Part shown: positions 1-9,043 of the stretch, in pieces | Position numbering within the stretch: position 1 is the first letter of the stretch | Layout of the letters: each line of letters starts with the position of its first letter | Assembly (NCBI GenBank): GCA_016711875.1 | Contig: JADJSD010000023.1 | Location: forward strand, 390,371-454,370 | Direction: 5' to 3' | Length of the DNA: 64,000 nucleotides | Origin: Betaproteobacteria bacterium | GTDB lineage: Bacteria > Pseudomonadota > Gammaproteobacteria > Burkholderiales > Usitatibacteraceae | Program-made: the position numbers and the translations under genes | The notes under the pieces: model-generated | Told to the model about the DNA's origin: nothing | The model's database searches: none | Seen by the model: only the letters and a program-made list of their open reading frames with translations

Positions 1-138
1 GCCGCCGGGCAAACTTCCTGCCTCCGTCGCGGTCCAACTCGCCTGGCCTCCCGATTTCGCGTCCTTTTTGCGGGGGGCCCCGTCCGGCCGCCGGCGGTGC
101 ACACTGGGAAGTGGCGCGACCATCCACTGGAGTTGGCC

Positions 139-741
139 ATGATGAAAACCCTCGTAGCCTGCGTATCGCTCGCGGCAGCCGTAGCCCTCGTGGCGACCGA
201 TGACGCCTTCGCCCAGAACCGCGGGGGCGGTGGGTCGCGCGGTGGCGGAAGCGGCGTCTCCGGTGGGGGCGGCCCTTCCGGCTCCCGGCATTCGGGCGGT
301 CCGTCCGGCAGTTACTCGGGCTCGCGTCACTCGGGCGGCCCTGCCGGCGGTTACCACGGCGGTCGTCACGACGGCGGCAACCGCCATGGGGGCCATTACG
401 GCGGCTACTATGGCGGCTATTACGGAGGCTGGTACGGCTCCGGCCTCTACTGGGCCTGGCCCTGGTACGCCGGTTATTACGGGAGCGGCTATCCGTATTT
501 CGGCTACTACGGCTATTACGGTCCGTACGCGGCCTACCCGGCCTACGAGCCGCCGCCGACGGTGTACGTCGAGCCGGCTGCGGGCGGCGCGATCTCGCCG
601 GTCCCGGCGCCCGCGCCGAAAGTCCTCTGGTACTACTGCAACGAGCCCGCGGGCTACTACCCCTACGTGCAGGAATGCAACGCGCCATGGGTGAAGGTGA
701 TCCCGCCCGAGCCGTCCTCCACCGCGCAGGTGACGAAATGA
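139..741 (+). CDS. Secreted Gly/Tyr-rich protein
   Basis: Function unknown. The start at 139 (ATGATGAAA) gives a clean signal peptide (hydrophobic run to about residue 25, then AFAQ); an upstream in-frame ATG at 97 would only bury it. After cleavage comes a long low-complexity stretch rich in Gly, Ser, His and then Tyr-Gly pairs (about residues 27-145), then a Pro-rich linker and a C-terminal block with Trp-Tyr-Tyr-Cys and a second Cys about 15 residues later. That Cys-bearing tail is a form seen in many betaproteobacterial exported hypothetical proteins and may form a disulfide in the periplasm. It is followed 7 bp downstream by a lipoprotein gene, so the two probably share a transcript. Confidence 0.8.
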   Translation: MMKTLVACVSLAAAVALVATDDAFAQNRGGGGSRGGGSGVSGGGGPSGSRHSGGPSGSYSGSRHSGGPAGGYHGGRHDGGNRHGGHYGGYYGGYYGGWYGSGLYWAWPWYAGYYGSGYPYFGYYGYYGPYAAYPAYEPPPTVYVEPAAGGAISPVPAPAPKVLWYYCNEPAGYYPYVQECNAPWVKVIPPEPSSTAQVTK

Positions 742-748
742 GGGCCCC

Positions 749-1441
749 ATGAAGATCTCCCGCAGGCTTTTCGTCGTTCCCCTCGTCGCCGCCGGCGCGT
801 TGATCGCCGGGTGCACCGTGATGCCCACGGGGCCCAGCGTGATGGCCCTGCCGGGTTCGCGCATGAGCGTCGAGCAGTTCCAGGCCGACGCATCCGAGTG
901 CCAGGGATACGCAGGCGCGGTGGTGGGTAGCAGCGGCGGCGCCATCGCGCAGAACGCCGACAACGCCACGGCGGCCTCGGCCGTGTCGGGCGCGCTGGTG
1001 GGCGCGGCCACCGGTGCGGCTATCGGCGCGGCGACCGGACAGGCGGGGCATGGCGCCGCCGTCGGCGCCGGCGCGGGGTTGCTCCTCGGCGGGATCGCGG
1101 GCAGCGGCCATTCGTCGATGTCGTCCTTCCAGCTGCAGCGCGGCTACGACGGCGCCTACCTGCAATGCATGTATGCGCGGGGGCACCGCGTGCCGGCGCC
1201 GCGCGGCTACGCCAACACCGCGAGGGCCGCGTCGTCGTATCCGGGCGAGGCCGCGCCGCGCTACCCGCCGCCGAACCAGCCGCCGCCCTCGAAGTCGAGC
1301 ATCGTCGCGCCGACACTGCCCGTCTACGTGCAGCCGCCAGCCAGCCCGCCCTCGGGGACGCCGCCGGCCCGCTATCCCGCGCCGCCGAACGTGCCCCCGT
1401 CGAGCTATCCGCCGCCGGATGCGCCGCCGCCGCGCAAATGA
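749..1441 (+). CDS. Glycine-zipper lipoprotein
   Basis: Outer-membrane lipoprotein candidate. It has a lipobox (LIAGC, about residues 18-22), then a conserved-looking soluble segment with two cysteines and a strong glycine-zipper block of alternating small residues (SGALVGAATGAAIGAATG, about 76-93) that can form a membrane hairpin. The C-terminal third is Pro-rich and low complexity. Function is unknown; proteins of this build are usually tied to the cell envelope. It lies between the secreted Gly/Tyr-rich gene and a second lipoprotein gene on the same strand. Confidence 0.82.
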   Translation: MKISRRLFVVPLVAAGALIAGCTVMPTGPSVMALPGSRMSVEQFQADASECQGYAGAVVGSSGGAIAQNADNATAASAVSGALVGAATGAAIGAATGQAGHGAAVGAGAGLLLGGIAGSGHSSMSSFQLQRGYDGAYLQCMYARGHRVPAPRGYANTARAASSYPGEAAPRYPPPNQPPPSKSSIVAPTLPVYVQPPASPPSGTPPARYPAPPNVPPSSYPPPDAPPPRK

Positions 1442-1486
1442 CGCCGCGCGCCTGACCCTTTCCGTCGTCCGACCCGGAGCCGTCCC

Positions 1487-1816
1487 TTGTCCCTTGCCCG
1501 GTACTTCGCCAGGTTCTTCTTCTTCACGCTCACGCTCGGGCTCGCCGGCTGTGCGACCTACGAACCCGATCCGCTCGCCGCTTCGTGGCAGGCCGCGACC
1601 GGCGCCATCACGGACGTGGGGCTCACGCTCGTCACCGCCGATCACGCGACGGGCACGATCCGCGGCACGAAGGGAAAGACGGAGGGCATCATCGCCGTGC
1701 GAATGCGCGGCGACGGTCGCGTGGGCGTGGAGATCACCTCGCGCGACCCGGATCGGGTCGACCCGGCCCTCACCGAACGGCTCACGCAGGCCTACAACCG
1801 GCGGATGGGCCGCTAG
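1487..1816 (+). CDS. Small lipoprotein, unknown function
   Basis: A 109-residue protein read from a TTG codon; no ATG or GTG fits the signal sequence. The N-terminus is basic, then hydrophobic, and ends in a lipobox (LGLAGC), so it should be lipid-anchored after Cys22. The mature part has no motif I recognise. Third gene of the lipoprotein group. Its TAG stop overlaps the stop of the convergent MFS gene by three bases, leaving no room for a separate terminator. Confidence 0.65.
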   Translation: MSLARYFARFFFFTLTLGLAGCATYEPDPLAASWQAATGAITDVGLTLVTADHATGTIRGTKGKTEGIIAVRMRGDGRVGVEITSRDPDRVDPALTERLTQAYNRRMGR

Positions 1817-2985
1817 CGCTCCGCCTTCGGCGCCGGCGTCCGGGGCAGGGTGCTCACGACCGCGAACGTGATGGCGGAGATCGCCACCATCACGCCAAGC
1901 AGGGTCGTGAAACCGGCCTGCTTCACCACCGGCCCGATGAGCCACACGGCGAGCGAACTCGCGCCCAGCGAGACGGTGAGGCGCATCCCCGCCACGCGCG
2001 AACGCATCGTGTCGTCGACGAAGCGCACGATCATCGCGTCGGTGAACGGGATCGCCCCGAAGATGGCCGCCATGAAGAGGAACTGGACGGCGTAGAACAT
2101 CCAGCCGTCCGCGGCCATCGCGAGCAGCAGGAAGACGCCCTGCAACGCGATGATGGCGAGGTAGAGCCACTTGAGCGAGTACCGGTCCAGCAGGTTCCCC
2201 ACGACGAGCTGCGTGAGCGAGGCCGCCGCGTACACGAACGCGAGCAGCAGGCCGATCTGCGCGGGGTCGCGCGAGATCGCCTGGAATCGGTCCATGAGCA
2301 GCTCGTAATTGGCGTTCGTGGAGAAGTTGAAGTTGAGGCTGCCGCTCGTCGCGGCGAGCGTCATCACGAAGAGCAGCTTCGCGATCGTCACCCCGGCGAT
2401 CGGGTGACCGGAGGCCTTCTTCTTCGCGGGCGGCGAGGATTCCGCCGTGGCGAACAGGACGAACAGCACCCCGCAGGCGAGGCTCACCACGCCCGGGATC
2501 GCGAAGGCCGCGCGCCAGCCCGCGTACTTCACGAGGAAACCCGTCACCACCGCGGCGAGGGCGAGCCCCAGGTTTCCGGCGAGGCCGTTCACGCCGATGA
2601 TCCAGCCGGGCCGCGCCGCACCCTGCACCAGCATCGGGATGCCCACCGGGTGGTAGATGGACGCGAAGACGCCCAGCAGGGCGAGGGCGAACGCGATCTG
2701 GATCGGCGACGTGGTAAGGCTCACGAGGATCGCCGAGACGCCCATCCCGAAGAAGAACACGATCATCATCGGGCGCCGGCCCCACTGGTCGCCGAGCTTG
2801 CCCGAGGGCAGCGACCCGAGCCCGAAGAAGAAGAAGGCCGCCACGCCGTAGGGCATGAGGTCCTCCCAGCGCGCCAGGCCGAACTCGGCGGCGATGCTCG
2901 TCACCGCCGTGGCGAAGATGAGCAGGAACATGTGGTCGATCGCGTGACCGACGTTGAGGAGCGCCTGGGTGGATCGGTTGTGCAT
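1813..2985 (-). CDS. MFS transporter
   Basis: Major facilitator superfamily permease of about 390 residues with twelve hydrophobic segments. The loop after the second segment carries the family signature (GKLGDQWGRRP), and a long hydrophilic loop with a KKKASG stretch separates the halves. The Met at 2985 was chosen over the track-extended start at 3021 because the first membrane segment begins shortly after it. The substrate cannot be read from sequence; the many Phe/Gly-rich helices resemble drug or organic-anion efflux members. Transcribed towards the small lipoprotein gene and divergently from the hydrolase at 3101. Confidence 0.85.
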   Translation of the reverse strand: MHNRSTQALLNVGHAIDHMFLLIFATAVTSIAAEFGLARWEDLMPYGVAAFFFFGLGSLPSGKLGDQWGRRPMMIVFFFGMGVSAILVSLTTSPIQIAFALALLGVFASIYHPVGIPMLVQGAARPGWIIGVNGLAGNLGLALAAVVTGFLVKYAGWRAAFAIPGVVSLACGVLFVLFATAESSPPAKKKASGHPIAGVTIAKLLFVMTLAATSGSLNFNFSTNANYELLMDRFQAISRDPAQIGLLLAFVYAAASLTQLVVGNLLDRYSLKWLYLAIIALQGVFLLLAMAADGWMFYAVQFLFMAAIFGAIPFTDAMIVRFVDDTMRSRVAGMRLTVSLGASSLAVWLIGPVVKQAGFTTLLGVMVAISAITFAVVSTLPRTPAPKAER

Positions 2986-3100
2986 GGCGGGCATCATCCC
3001 CGAGGATCGCCCGCTTGTCATTTCGGGGCAACGCGGCGCCGGTTGCGCCGGGTGCGGGGCGAAGCCTAGGATGGCGCTCCCCTCGAGAGGAACTCCAACG

Positions 3101-4162
3101 ATGATGACCGCCCTTCACCGCCATGCCGCCTTGCTGGCCGCCGGCGCCCTCGCGCTCCTGGCCGCCGGCTGCGCCCACCACAACCCGATGCACCATCCGG
3201 AGACCGCCCGGATCGTCACCGAGGAATTCATGATCCCGGCGGCCGACCCGGGCCTGCAGCTCTACGTGCGCAACAAGCGCCGCGACGACCTTGCGACCTT
3301 CACGCCGGGCAACATCGTGCTCTTCGTGCATGGCGCGACATACCCGGCCGAGACGGCGTTCGACCTGCAGCTCGAGGGCGAATCGTGGATGGACTACATC
3401 GCCAAGCGCGGCTACGACGTGTACCTGGTCGACGTGCGCGGCTACGGCAAGTCTTCGCGCCCGGCGGAGATGGACCGGCCCGCGGCCGAGGGCAAGCCGG
3501 TCGTGACCACGGACACCGCGGCGCGCGACTACGGCGCGGCGGTCGACTTCATCCTCAAGCGCCGCGGCGTGCCGAAGCTCACGGTGCTCGGCTGGTCGTG
3601 GGGAACGGCCATCACCGCGCTCTACACCTCCCGCAACAACGAGAAGGTGAACCGGCTCGTCCTCTACGCGCCGGTCTGGCTGCGGCAGACGAAGTCGCTC
3701 ACGGACACGGGCGGGGCTCTCGGCGCCTACCGCACCGTCACCATCGACGCGGCGCGCAAGCGCAAGGGCGCGGGCATCCCGGAGGGCAAGAACCCGATGC
3801 CGGACGCGTGGTTCGACGCCTGGGCCGACGCGACCTTCGCCTCGGACCCGGTCGGCGCCCGGGCGAACCCGCGCTACGTGCGGGCGCCGAACGGCGTGGT
3901 GCAGGATGGCCGCGACTACTGGTCCGCCGGCAAGCCGCTCTACGACCCGGCGAACATCCGCGTGCCCACGATGCTCATCCTGGCCGAATGGGACGCGGAC
4001 ACGCCGCTCTACATGGCGCAGTCGCTCTTCCCGAAGCTCGTGAACGCCGAGCCCAAGCGCCTCGTCGTCATCGGCGAGGGCACGCACTCCATCATCATGG
4101 AGAAGAACCGGGGCCAGCTCTTCCGCGAGGTCCAGCTCTTCCTGGACGAGGCGCGGCGCTAG
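3101..4162 (+). CDS. Alpha/beta hydrolase lipoprotein
   Basis: Predicted envelope-anchored serine hydrolase. The start (ATGATG) follows a GAGAGG ribosome site; the signal peptide ends in a lipobox (LAAGC, Cys24). The catalytic triad can be placed: nucleophile Ser166 in GWSWG, an Asp in the later AEWDAD segment, and a His in GEGTHS near the end. The oxyanion region reads VLFVHGATYP. About 353 residues, normal for the family. The substrate is not predictable. It lies alone between two genes of the opposite strand. Confidence 0.85.
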   Translation: MMTALHRHAALLAAGALALLAAGCAHHNPMHHPETARIVTEEFMIPAADPGLQLYVRNKRRDDLATFTPGNIVLFVHGATYPAETAFDLQLEGESWMDYIAKRGYDVYLVDVRGYGKSSRPAEMDRPAAEGKPVVTTDTAARDYGAAVDFILKRRGVPKLTVLGWSWGTAITALYTSRNNEKVNRLVLYAPVWLRQTKSLTDTGGALGAYRTVTIDAARKRKGAGIPEGKNPMPDAWFDAWADATFASDPVGARANPRYVRAPNGVVQDGRDYWSAGKPLYDPANIRVPTMLILAEWDADTPLYMAQSLFPKLVNAEPKRLVVIGEGTHSIIMEKNRGQLFREVQLFLDEARR

Positions 4163-4174
4163 GCGGCAGCGCGG

Positions 4175-4564
4175 TCAGGCTTCTGCCAGCGCCTTGCGGA
4201 TGCGATCGTCCGCCTGCGTCGCGAGCTCGGTGAGCTTCGCGTCGCCGAGGATGCGCATCATCCCGGAAGGCGCGGCGAATTCGAGCGAGATGCGGCCGGG
4301 CGCCACTTCGCGCACGACGGCGTTGCAAGGCAGGAGGCTCGCGACGTCGGGATTGGCGCTGTAGGCCTCGTACGCGAGGTTCGGGTTGCACGCACCGAGA
4401 ATCACGGTCGGGGCGATGTCCTTGCCCGTCTTCTCCTTGATCTTCGCGTGCAGGTCGATGCGGGTGAGGACGCCGAAGCCCTGGGTGCCCAGGGCTTTCG
4501 TGGCACGGTCGATGGCGCCGTCGAGGGTGGCGTCGATCTCGCGCTTGAAGTTGATGTCGCTCAT
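4175..4564 (-). CDS. DUF302 family protein
   Basis: A 129-residue protein covering essentially one DUF302 domain. Family marks include the early GFGVLTRID and the central segment ILGACNPNLA with its conserved Cys, followed by LLPCNAVV. No signal peptide, so cytoplasmic. The biochemical role of DUF302 is not established. Convergent with the hydrolase gene and 67 bp from the next minus-strand gene. Confidence 0.85.
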   Translation of the reverse strand: MSDINFKREIDATLDGAIDRATKALGTQGFGVLTRIDLHAKIKEKTGKDIAPTVILGACNPNLAYEAYSANPDVASLLPCNAVVREVAPGRISLEFAAPSGMMRILGDAKLTELATQADDRIRKALAEA

Positions 4565-4631
4565 GGGATTCTCCGGGGCGTTGTATGCCCCCCAGAGTAT
4601 CAGCTGACGGCCGGCGCCGCCACCCGCATCG

Positions 4632-5540
4632 TCAATCGAACCGGTAGCTCGCCAGCAGGCGCAGGCTCGCGAGCGAGTCGCGTTCCTTCGCGCCCGAAGG
4701 CGGCCGCACGACCTCGAGGGGAACGAAGAGCAGCTCGGCGCCCAAGCGCCAGCGCCGGTCGATGGCGTAGCCCACCCCGCCTGCGATCCACCCGAGCGTG
4801 TCGGCGGAGGTGAGCTTCGTGCGCTCGTTCACGTCGAAGATGAGCGCGTCCACCTGCGCGGTGAGGCGCGTCTTCACGAGCCCGGCCGCGGCGTGCCACG
4901 ACCAATCGCCGCGCCGCCAGGCCGCGGTCGCATCGGCGCCGAGGTAGTTCACGGTGAACACGTCGTTCGAGGGTGCCTGGCACTGGTAGGGGTTCTGCAC
5001 GGGATCCGGGTTGCCCGCGAGCCGGCCGGGGCAGGTGATGTCGCCGCGCACCTCGCCGACTTGCCCGATGGCCCGGGCCGAAAGCGAGAATCCGCCTTCG
5101 TCGATGAATCGCCGGCCGACCGAGCCGGCGAAGAAGTGGCGTGCCTTCGAGCCGCGGATCTCCAGCGGCGGCGTCCAGGCGAGTTCCGCGACCCAGCCGC
5201 CGGGAAGGCCGACCGCGCCGCGCAGGCGGCCGAAGACGGGAGACTTGTTCAGGTCCTCCGTCTTGATGCCGCCCAGGCCCACGGTGCGCTGTTCCTCGTC
5301 CAGCCGCGGGATGTGGCCCAGGTCTGCGGCGAGGTTCCCCTGCCACGGGGCGAGCGCCGGCGTCTCGCCGTGGGACGTGAGGAGCGTCGTGCCCGCGAGA
5401 TAGCGCATCGACCAGGCTTCCGGGGTCGTGCGGCCGACGGTCTGGTCGTCGCGGGTGACACGGGGGCCCGTGTCCTGGGCGGATACGCCGAGGGAAGCGG
5501 CGAGCGCGGCCAGGAACCAGCCGGTGGGTGCGATGCGCAT
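4632..5540 (-). CDS. Putative outer-membrane protein
   Basis: A 302-residue exported protein with a signal peptide ending near GVSAQ. The mature part has many short amphipathic stretches with aromatic ends and closes with RLLASYRFD, the kind of C-terminal strand with a terminal aromatic residue that beta-barrel proteins use for insertion by Bam. Two cysteines (TCPGR, YQCQA) may pair in a loop. I recognise no named family. About 77 bp separates it from the metallo-hydrolase gene upstream on the same strand. Confidence 0.6.
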   Translation of the reverse strand: MRIAPTGWFLAALAASLGVSAQDTGPRVTRDDQTVGRTTPEAWSMRYLAGTTLLTSHGETPALAPWQGNLAADLGHIPRLDEEQRTVGLGGIKTEDLNKSPVFGRLRGAVGLPGGWVAELAWTPPLEIRGSKARHFFAGSVGRRFIDEGGFSLSARAIGQVGEVRGDITCPGRLAGNPDPVQNPYQCQAPSNDVFTVNYLGADATAAWRRGDWSWHAAAGLVKTRLTAQVDALIFDVNERTKLTSADTLGWIAGGVGYAIDRRWRLGAELLFVPLEVVRPPSGAKERDSLASLRLLASYRFD

Positions 5541-5617
5541 GAAGGCCTCGGAGCGTTGACGGGAACTGTCCCGTCAAACACCCCGGGGCGGGCCGGCATT
5601 CCGCTGGGCGCGGAAGA

Positions 5618-6751
5618 TCACGCGCCGAAGGTGTAGCGCGTTCCCGTGGAGGTGAGGGGAACGCGACCCGGCATCTCCTGCCTCGCCACCTCGTAGAAGG
5701 TGCTGCCCGAGCAGTGCATGGGGACGAGCACGTCCGGGTTGATCTCCTTGAGGGCGGCCACGGTGCTCTTTACGTAATCGAGCGGCATCGGCATCAGGTG
5801 GAAGCCGCCGAGGATCGCGTGGACCTTGTTCGTGCCGGCCACCTTCATCGCTGCCTTCACCGAGTTCACGATGCCGCGGTGGCCGCACGAGGTGAGCACC
5901 ACGAGGCCCTTGCCCTTCACGAGGAAGCACGTGGCCTGTTCGTGGCGGAAGTCGTCCGCGACGATGGCGAGCGTGCGCTTGGCCGGGTCCAGCCCCTCGG
6001 GGGAGCAGCCGAGGTCCTGCACGCGGCCGACCTTCATGCGCGAGGGCTGCGCGGGCTTCTCGAAGGAGGCGAGCGGGATCGATCCGGTCGTGAACCCGTG
6101 GTCGGCGAGCAGCGAGGGCCGGTCGGCGAATACCACCTTGAGGCCGGCCTGCGCGATGGCCTTGCGGTCGAGGGAGCCGAAGTTGCTGGGGCTCGCGGCC
6201 GGGCCCGTCTCGCGGGTGCAGAAGCACTCCTCGCCGCCCAGGTAGAACGGCAGGTCCTTGCGCAGCTTCGCCCGGTGCGCCGCGAGGAAGCCGACCATGC
6301 CGCCGAAATGATCGTAGTGGCCGTGCGTGAGCAGGAGCGCGTCGAGCTTCGCCGGGTCGATGCCCAGCAGTTCCAGGTTGGCGTTGAGCGTCTCGGCGGT
6401 GAATCCGAAGTCCACGAGCACCTGCTTCGTCTCGGCGCCGCGCGCGGACTCCAGGTGCAGCGAGAGGCCCCACTCGTTCTGCAGCGTGCGCGGCAACGCC
6501 GTCGAGGGCGGGCGCGCGTACCGCTGCACCGTGGCGCCGCCGAAATTGCCGCCGGGCTCGAACAGGTGGTGGTACGAGTCCGTGACGACGCGCACGGAAA
6601 GCCGGTCGACCTCGGGCGGGCTGCCGGTCATCGGAGGCGCGCTTTCCTCCGGCGCCGAGGCGAACACGCCGCCGGCCAGGCCCAGGCCCGAGGCGCCCAT
6701 GGCGGCGCAGAGGAGTTGGCGCCGCGAAAGGCGGCCGAGGTATTCGGACAT
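5618..6751 (-). CDS. Tat-exported MBL-fold metallo-hydrolase
   Basis: Metallo-beta-lactamase-fold protein of 377 residues. The N-terminus has a twin-arginine signal (LSRRQLL) followed by a hydrophobic segment, so it is exported folded. The metal motif is LTHGHYDHFGG, with a further His in TSCGHRG and in MHCSG near the end; the arrangement resembles the 7,8-dihydropterin-6-methyl-4-(beta-D-ribofuranosyl)aminobenzene-5-phosphate synthase-like branch. The start at 6751 is the one that gives the Tat signal; a much longer frame through the divergent gene is a shadow. Substrate unknown. Confidence 0.85.
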   Translation of the reverse strand: MSEYLGRLSRRQLLCAAMGASGLGLAGGVFASAPEESAPPMTGSPPEVDRLSVRVVTDSYHHLFEPGGNFGGATVQRYARPPSTALPRTLQNEWGLSLHLESARGAETKQVLVDFGFTAETLNANLELLGIDPAKLDALLLTHGHYDHFGGMVGFLAAHRAKLRKDLPFYLGGEECFCTRETGPAASPSNFGSLDRKAIAQAGLKVVFADRPSLLADHGFTTGSIPLASFEKPAQPSRMKVGRVQDLGCSPEGLDPAKRTLAIVADDFRHEQATCFLVKGKGLVVLTSCGHRGIVNSVKAAMKVAGTNKVHAILGGFHLMPMPLDYVKSTVAALKEINPDVLVPMHCSGSTFYEVARQEMPGRVPLTSTGTRYTFGA

Positions 6752-6850
6752 GGCGAAGCCTCCGGCGTTTGTCGTTACGCGGCAGCATACGCCGCCTCCC
6801 CGGGGCGCGGGAGTGGTAGATTCGCGCCTTTCCCGCTTCCGGACGTCGCC

Positions 6851-8347
6851 ATGACTGCTCCCACCCCTGCCTACGACCAGCTTCGCGCCACCTACGCGCG
6901 CGTTCACCAGCTCGAGCACTTCCAGTCCCTCGGCATGTGGGACGGCAGCGTCAACATGCCGCCCGGCGGCAACGAGCCGCGCGCGGCGGCGATGGCCGAG
7001 CTGGGCCTCGTCATCCACGGCATCGAGACGGACCCGAAGCTCGCCTCGCTCATCGAGGCGGCCGAAGGCGAGCCGCTGGGCGATTTCGAGCGGGCGAGCG
7101 TGCGCGAGATCCGGCGGCGCTGGCGCCAGTCGAACGGCCTGCCCGCGGCGCTCGTGGAGGCGATGACGCTCGCGCGCGCGAAGAGCGAGCACGCCTGGCG
7201 CACCCAGCGCGGCCGGAACGACTGGGCGGGTTTCCTGCCCAACTTCCGCGAAGTCGTGCGCCTCTCGCGCGAGACGGCGCGTTTCCTGGGCGAGGCGCAA
7301 GGTCTCACGCCCTACGACGCGCTCATGGACGCCTACGAGCCCGGCGTGCGAAGCGCGGACGTGGAGCGCATCTTCGGCGACGTGAAAGCGTGGTTGCCGG
7401 ACATGATCCGACGCGCCGTGGCGAAGCAGGCGGCGAACCCGCCCCTCGAGGCGAAGGGGCCGTTCCCCGTCGAGAAACAGCGTGCCCTCGGCCTCGCCGT
7501 GATGAAGCTGCTCGGCTTCGACTTCAACGCCGGGCGCCTCGACGTGAGCATGCATCCGTTCTGCGGCGGCGTGCCGGGCGACGTGCGCATCACCACGCGC
7601 TACCACGAGCACGATTTCGCGCGCAGCTTCATGGCCGTGATCCACGAGACGGGCCACGCGCGCTACGAGCAGGGCCTGCCCAGGGACACGATCGCGCTGC
7701 CCGTGGGCCGCGCGCGCTCGGCGGGCATCCACGAAAGCCAGAGCCTGTCCTTCGAGATGCAGGTGGCGAGGAGCCCGGCTTTCCTGCGCCTCGTGGCCCC
7801 GATCATCCGCGAGCACCTGGGCGACCAGCCGGCCTTCTCCGCGGAGAATCTCGTGCGCCGCTACCGGCAGGTGAAGCCCGATCTCATCCGTGTCGAGGCC
7901 GACGAGCTCTGCTATCCGGCGCACGTCATCCTGCGTTTCGAGATCGAGCGCGCGCTCATCGGGGGCGAGATCGAGGCCGAGGACATTCCCGCGCTGTGGG
8001 ACGAGAAGATGATGCAGTACCTCGGCCTCGACACGCGCGGCGACTTCAAGGACGGGTGCCTGCAGGACGTGCACTGGCCGGAGGGGCTCTTCGGCTATTT
8101 CCCGAGCTACACGCTGGGCGCGATGTGCGCGGCGCAGTACTTCACCGCGATCCGGAAGGCGATGCCCGACCTCGACGCGAGGATCGAGGCGGGCGAGCTG
8201 AAGCCGGTGTTCGACTGGCTGGAGGCCAACATCTGGCGCCACGGCAGCCGCTTCGAGACCGACGAGCTGATGCGGCGTGCGACGGGCGAGGCGTTGAACC
8301 CCGCCCACTTCCGCGCGCACCTGGAGTCGCGCTACCTGCGCGACTAG
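6851..8347 (+). CDS. Metallocarboxypeptidase, family M32
   Basis: Cytoplasmic zinc carboxypeptidase of 498 residues, the usual size for M32 enzymes. The zinc/catalytic motif HETGH is at residues 265-269, and the later block with HESQSLSFE and ELCYPAHVILRFEIE is typical of the family. The enzyme removes C-terminal residues from peptides with broad specificity. The ATG at 6851 starts the recognisable N-terminus; the long upstream frame overlaps the divergent gene. It shares a 99-bp divergent promoter region with the Tat metallo-hydrolase. Confidence 0.93.
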   Translation: MTAPTPAYDQLRATYARVHQLEHFQSLGMWDGSVNMPPGGNEPRAAAMAELGLVIHGIETDPKLASLIEAAEGEPLGDFERASVREIRRRWRQSNGLPAALVEAMTLARAKSEHAWRTQRGRNDWAGFLPNFREVVRLSRETARFLGEAQGLTPYDALMDAYEPGVRSADVERIFGDVKAWLPDMIRRAVAKQAANPPLEAKGPFPVEKQRALGLAVMKLLGFDFNAGRLDVSMHPFCGGVPGDVRITTRYHEHDFARSFMAVIHETGHARYEQGLPRDTIALPVGRARSAGIHESQSLSFEMQVARSPAFLRLVAPIIREHLGDQPAFSAENLVRRYRQVKPDLIRVEADELCYPAHVILRFEIERALIGGEIEAEDIPALWDEKMMQYLGLDTRGDFKDGCLQDVHWPEGLFGYFPSYTLGAMCAAQYFTAIRKAMPDLDARIEAGELKPVFDWLEANIWRHGSRFETDELMRRATGEALNPAHFRAHLESRYLRD

Positions 8348-8360
8348 CGGCGCGCGGCGT

Positions 8361-8992
8361 ATCGAGCCCCGCGTCAGGGGCGAGTGCATCGTTGTCCGGC
8401 GGGAGCGGGACTGTCGGATGCTCTCCCTTTGCAAGAGGACCGCGAGTTCGGCAATGGACCGAGGGTGGGGGATGCGTCTTTCCGGATTCCCGCCGAGTGA
8501 ACTTGCGGCGAGGGACAATCGCTTCGAGCGGTGTCGACATAGGCGAATACGTGCCTGTCGAATCACCGTGGGTCGGCGTCAATCCGGAAAGTACGCATCA
8601 CCCCACCCCCGGTCCGTCCGCAACTTCGGAAGCGCCGACGCTCGGTGCCGCTGGTCACGCTGTCAACGCGCCTGCTGCGAAGCGCCGGAACTGCTGGCAG
8701 GAGGCGCGGAAACGGCGCCAAGCCACGCGACGAAGCGGTGCTGCATCCGAAGCCCCTGAGAACCGGGGGTATGGGACGCGTTCTTTTCGATCCCGGGCCG
8801 ACTCACGGTGATCAGGAAGGCACGCTATCGCCTATGTCGACACCGCTCGAAGCGATCATCCCTCACCGCAAGTTCACTCGGCCCGGGTCGAAAAAACGCG
8901 TCCCATACCCGCGGTCCCTTTGCAAAGGAGAGCATCCGACAGTCCCGCTGCCGCCGGACATAGATGCACTCGCCCCTGACGCGGGGCTCGGT
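8361..8992. repeat. Pair of nested inverted-repeat elements
   Basis: This gene-free stretch is filled by two related copies of one element in opposite orientation. Outer arms of about 84 bases (8361-8444 and 8909-8992) are complementary with a few mismatches. Inside, each copy has its own stem: 8464-8488 pairs with about 8582-8608, and 8768-8800 pairs with 8879-8910. The loops of the two copies are near-identical when one is inverted, both holding TGAACTTGCGG and GTGTCGACATAGGCGA. No open reading frame looks real. A more distant third copy lies at 42691-42974. Confidence 0.8.
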
Positions 8993-9031
8993 GCCTGGCG
9001 GCTCGGTGCCTGGCGGCTCGGCGCCTGACGG
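8987..9031. repeat. 15-bp tandem repeat, three copies
   Basis: Three head-to-tail copies of CTCGGTGCCTGGCGG; the third has two changes. They abut the outer arm of the nested element and end 13 bp before the stop codon of the aldo/keto reductase gene. Probably slippage products; no function is apparent. Confidence 0.85.
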
Positions 9032-9043
9032 CGCGGATCGGCG

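Noticed and set aside
8142..9028. Several open frames across the 8.35-9.04 kb gap
   Set aside because: They are interrupted by or composed of the inverted repeats, lack ribosome sites and resemble no protein.
8987..9031. Short tandem repeat as a CRISPR array
   Set aside because: Three contiguous 15-bp units without spacers and no cas genes.
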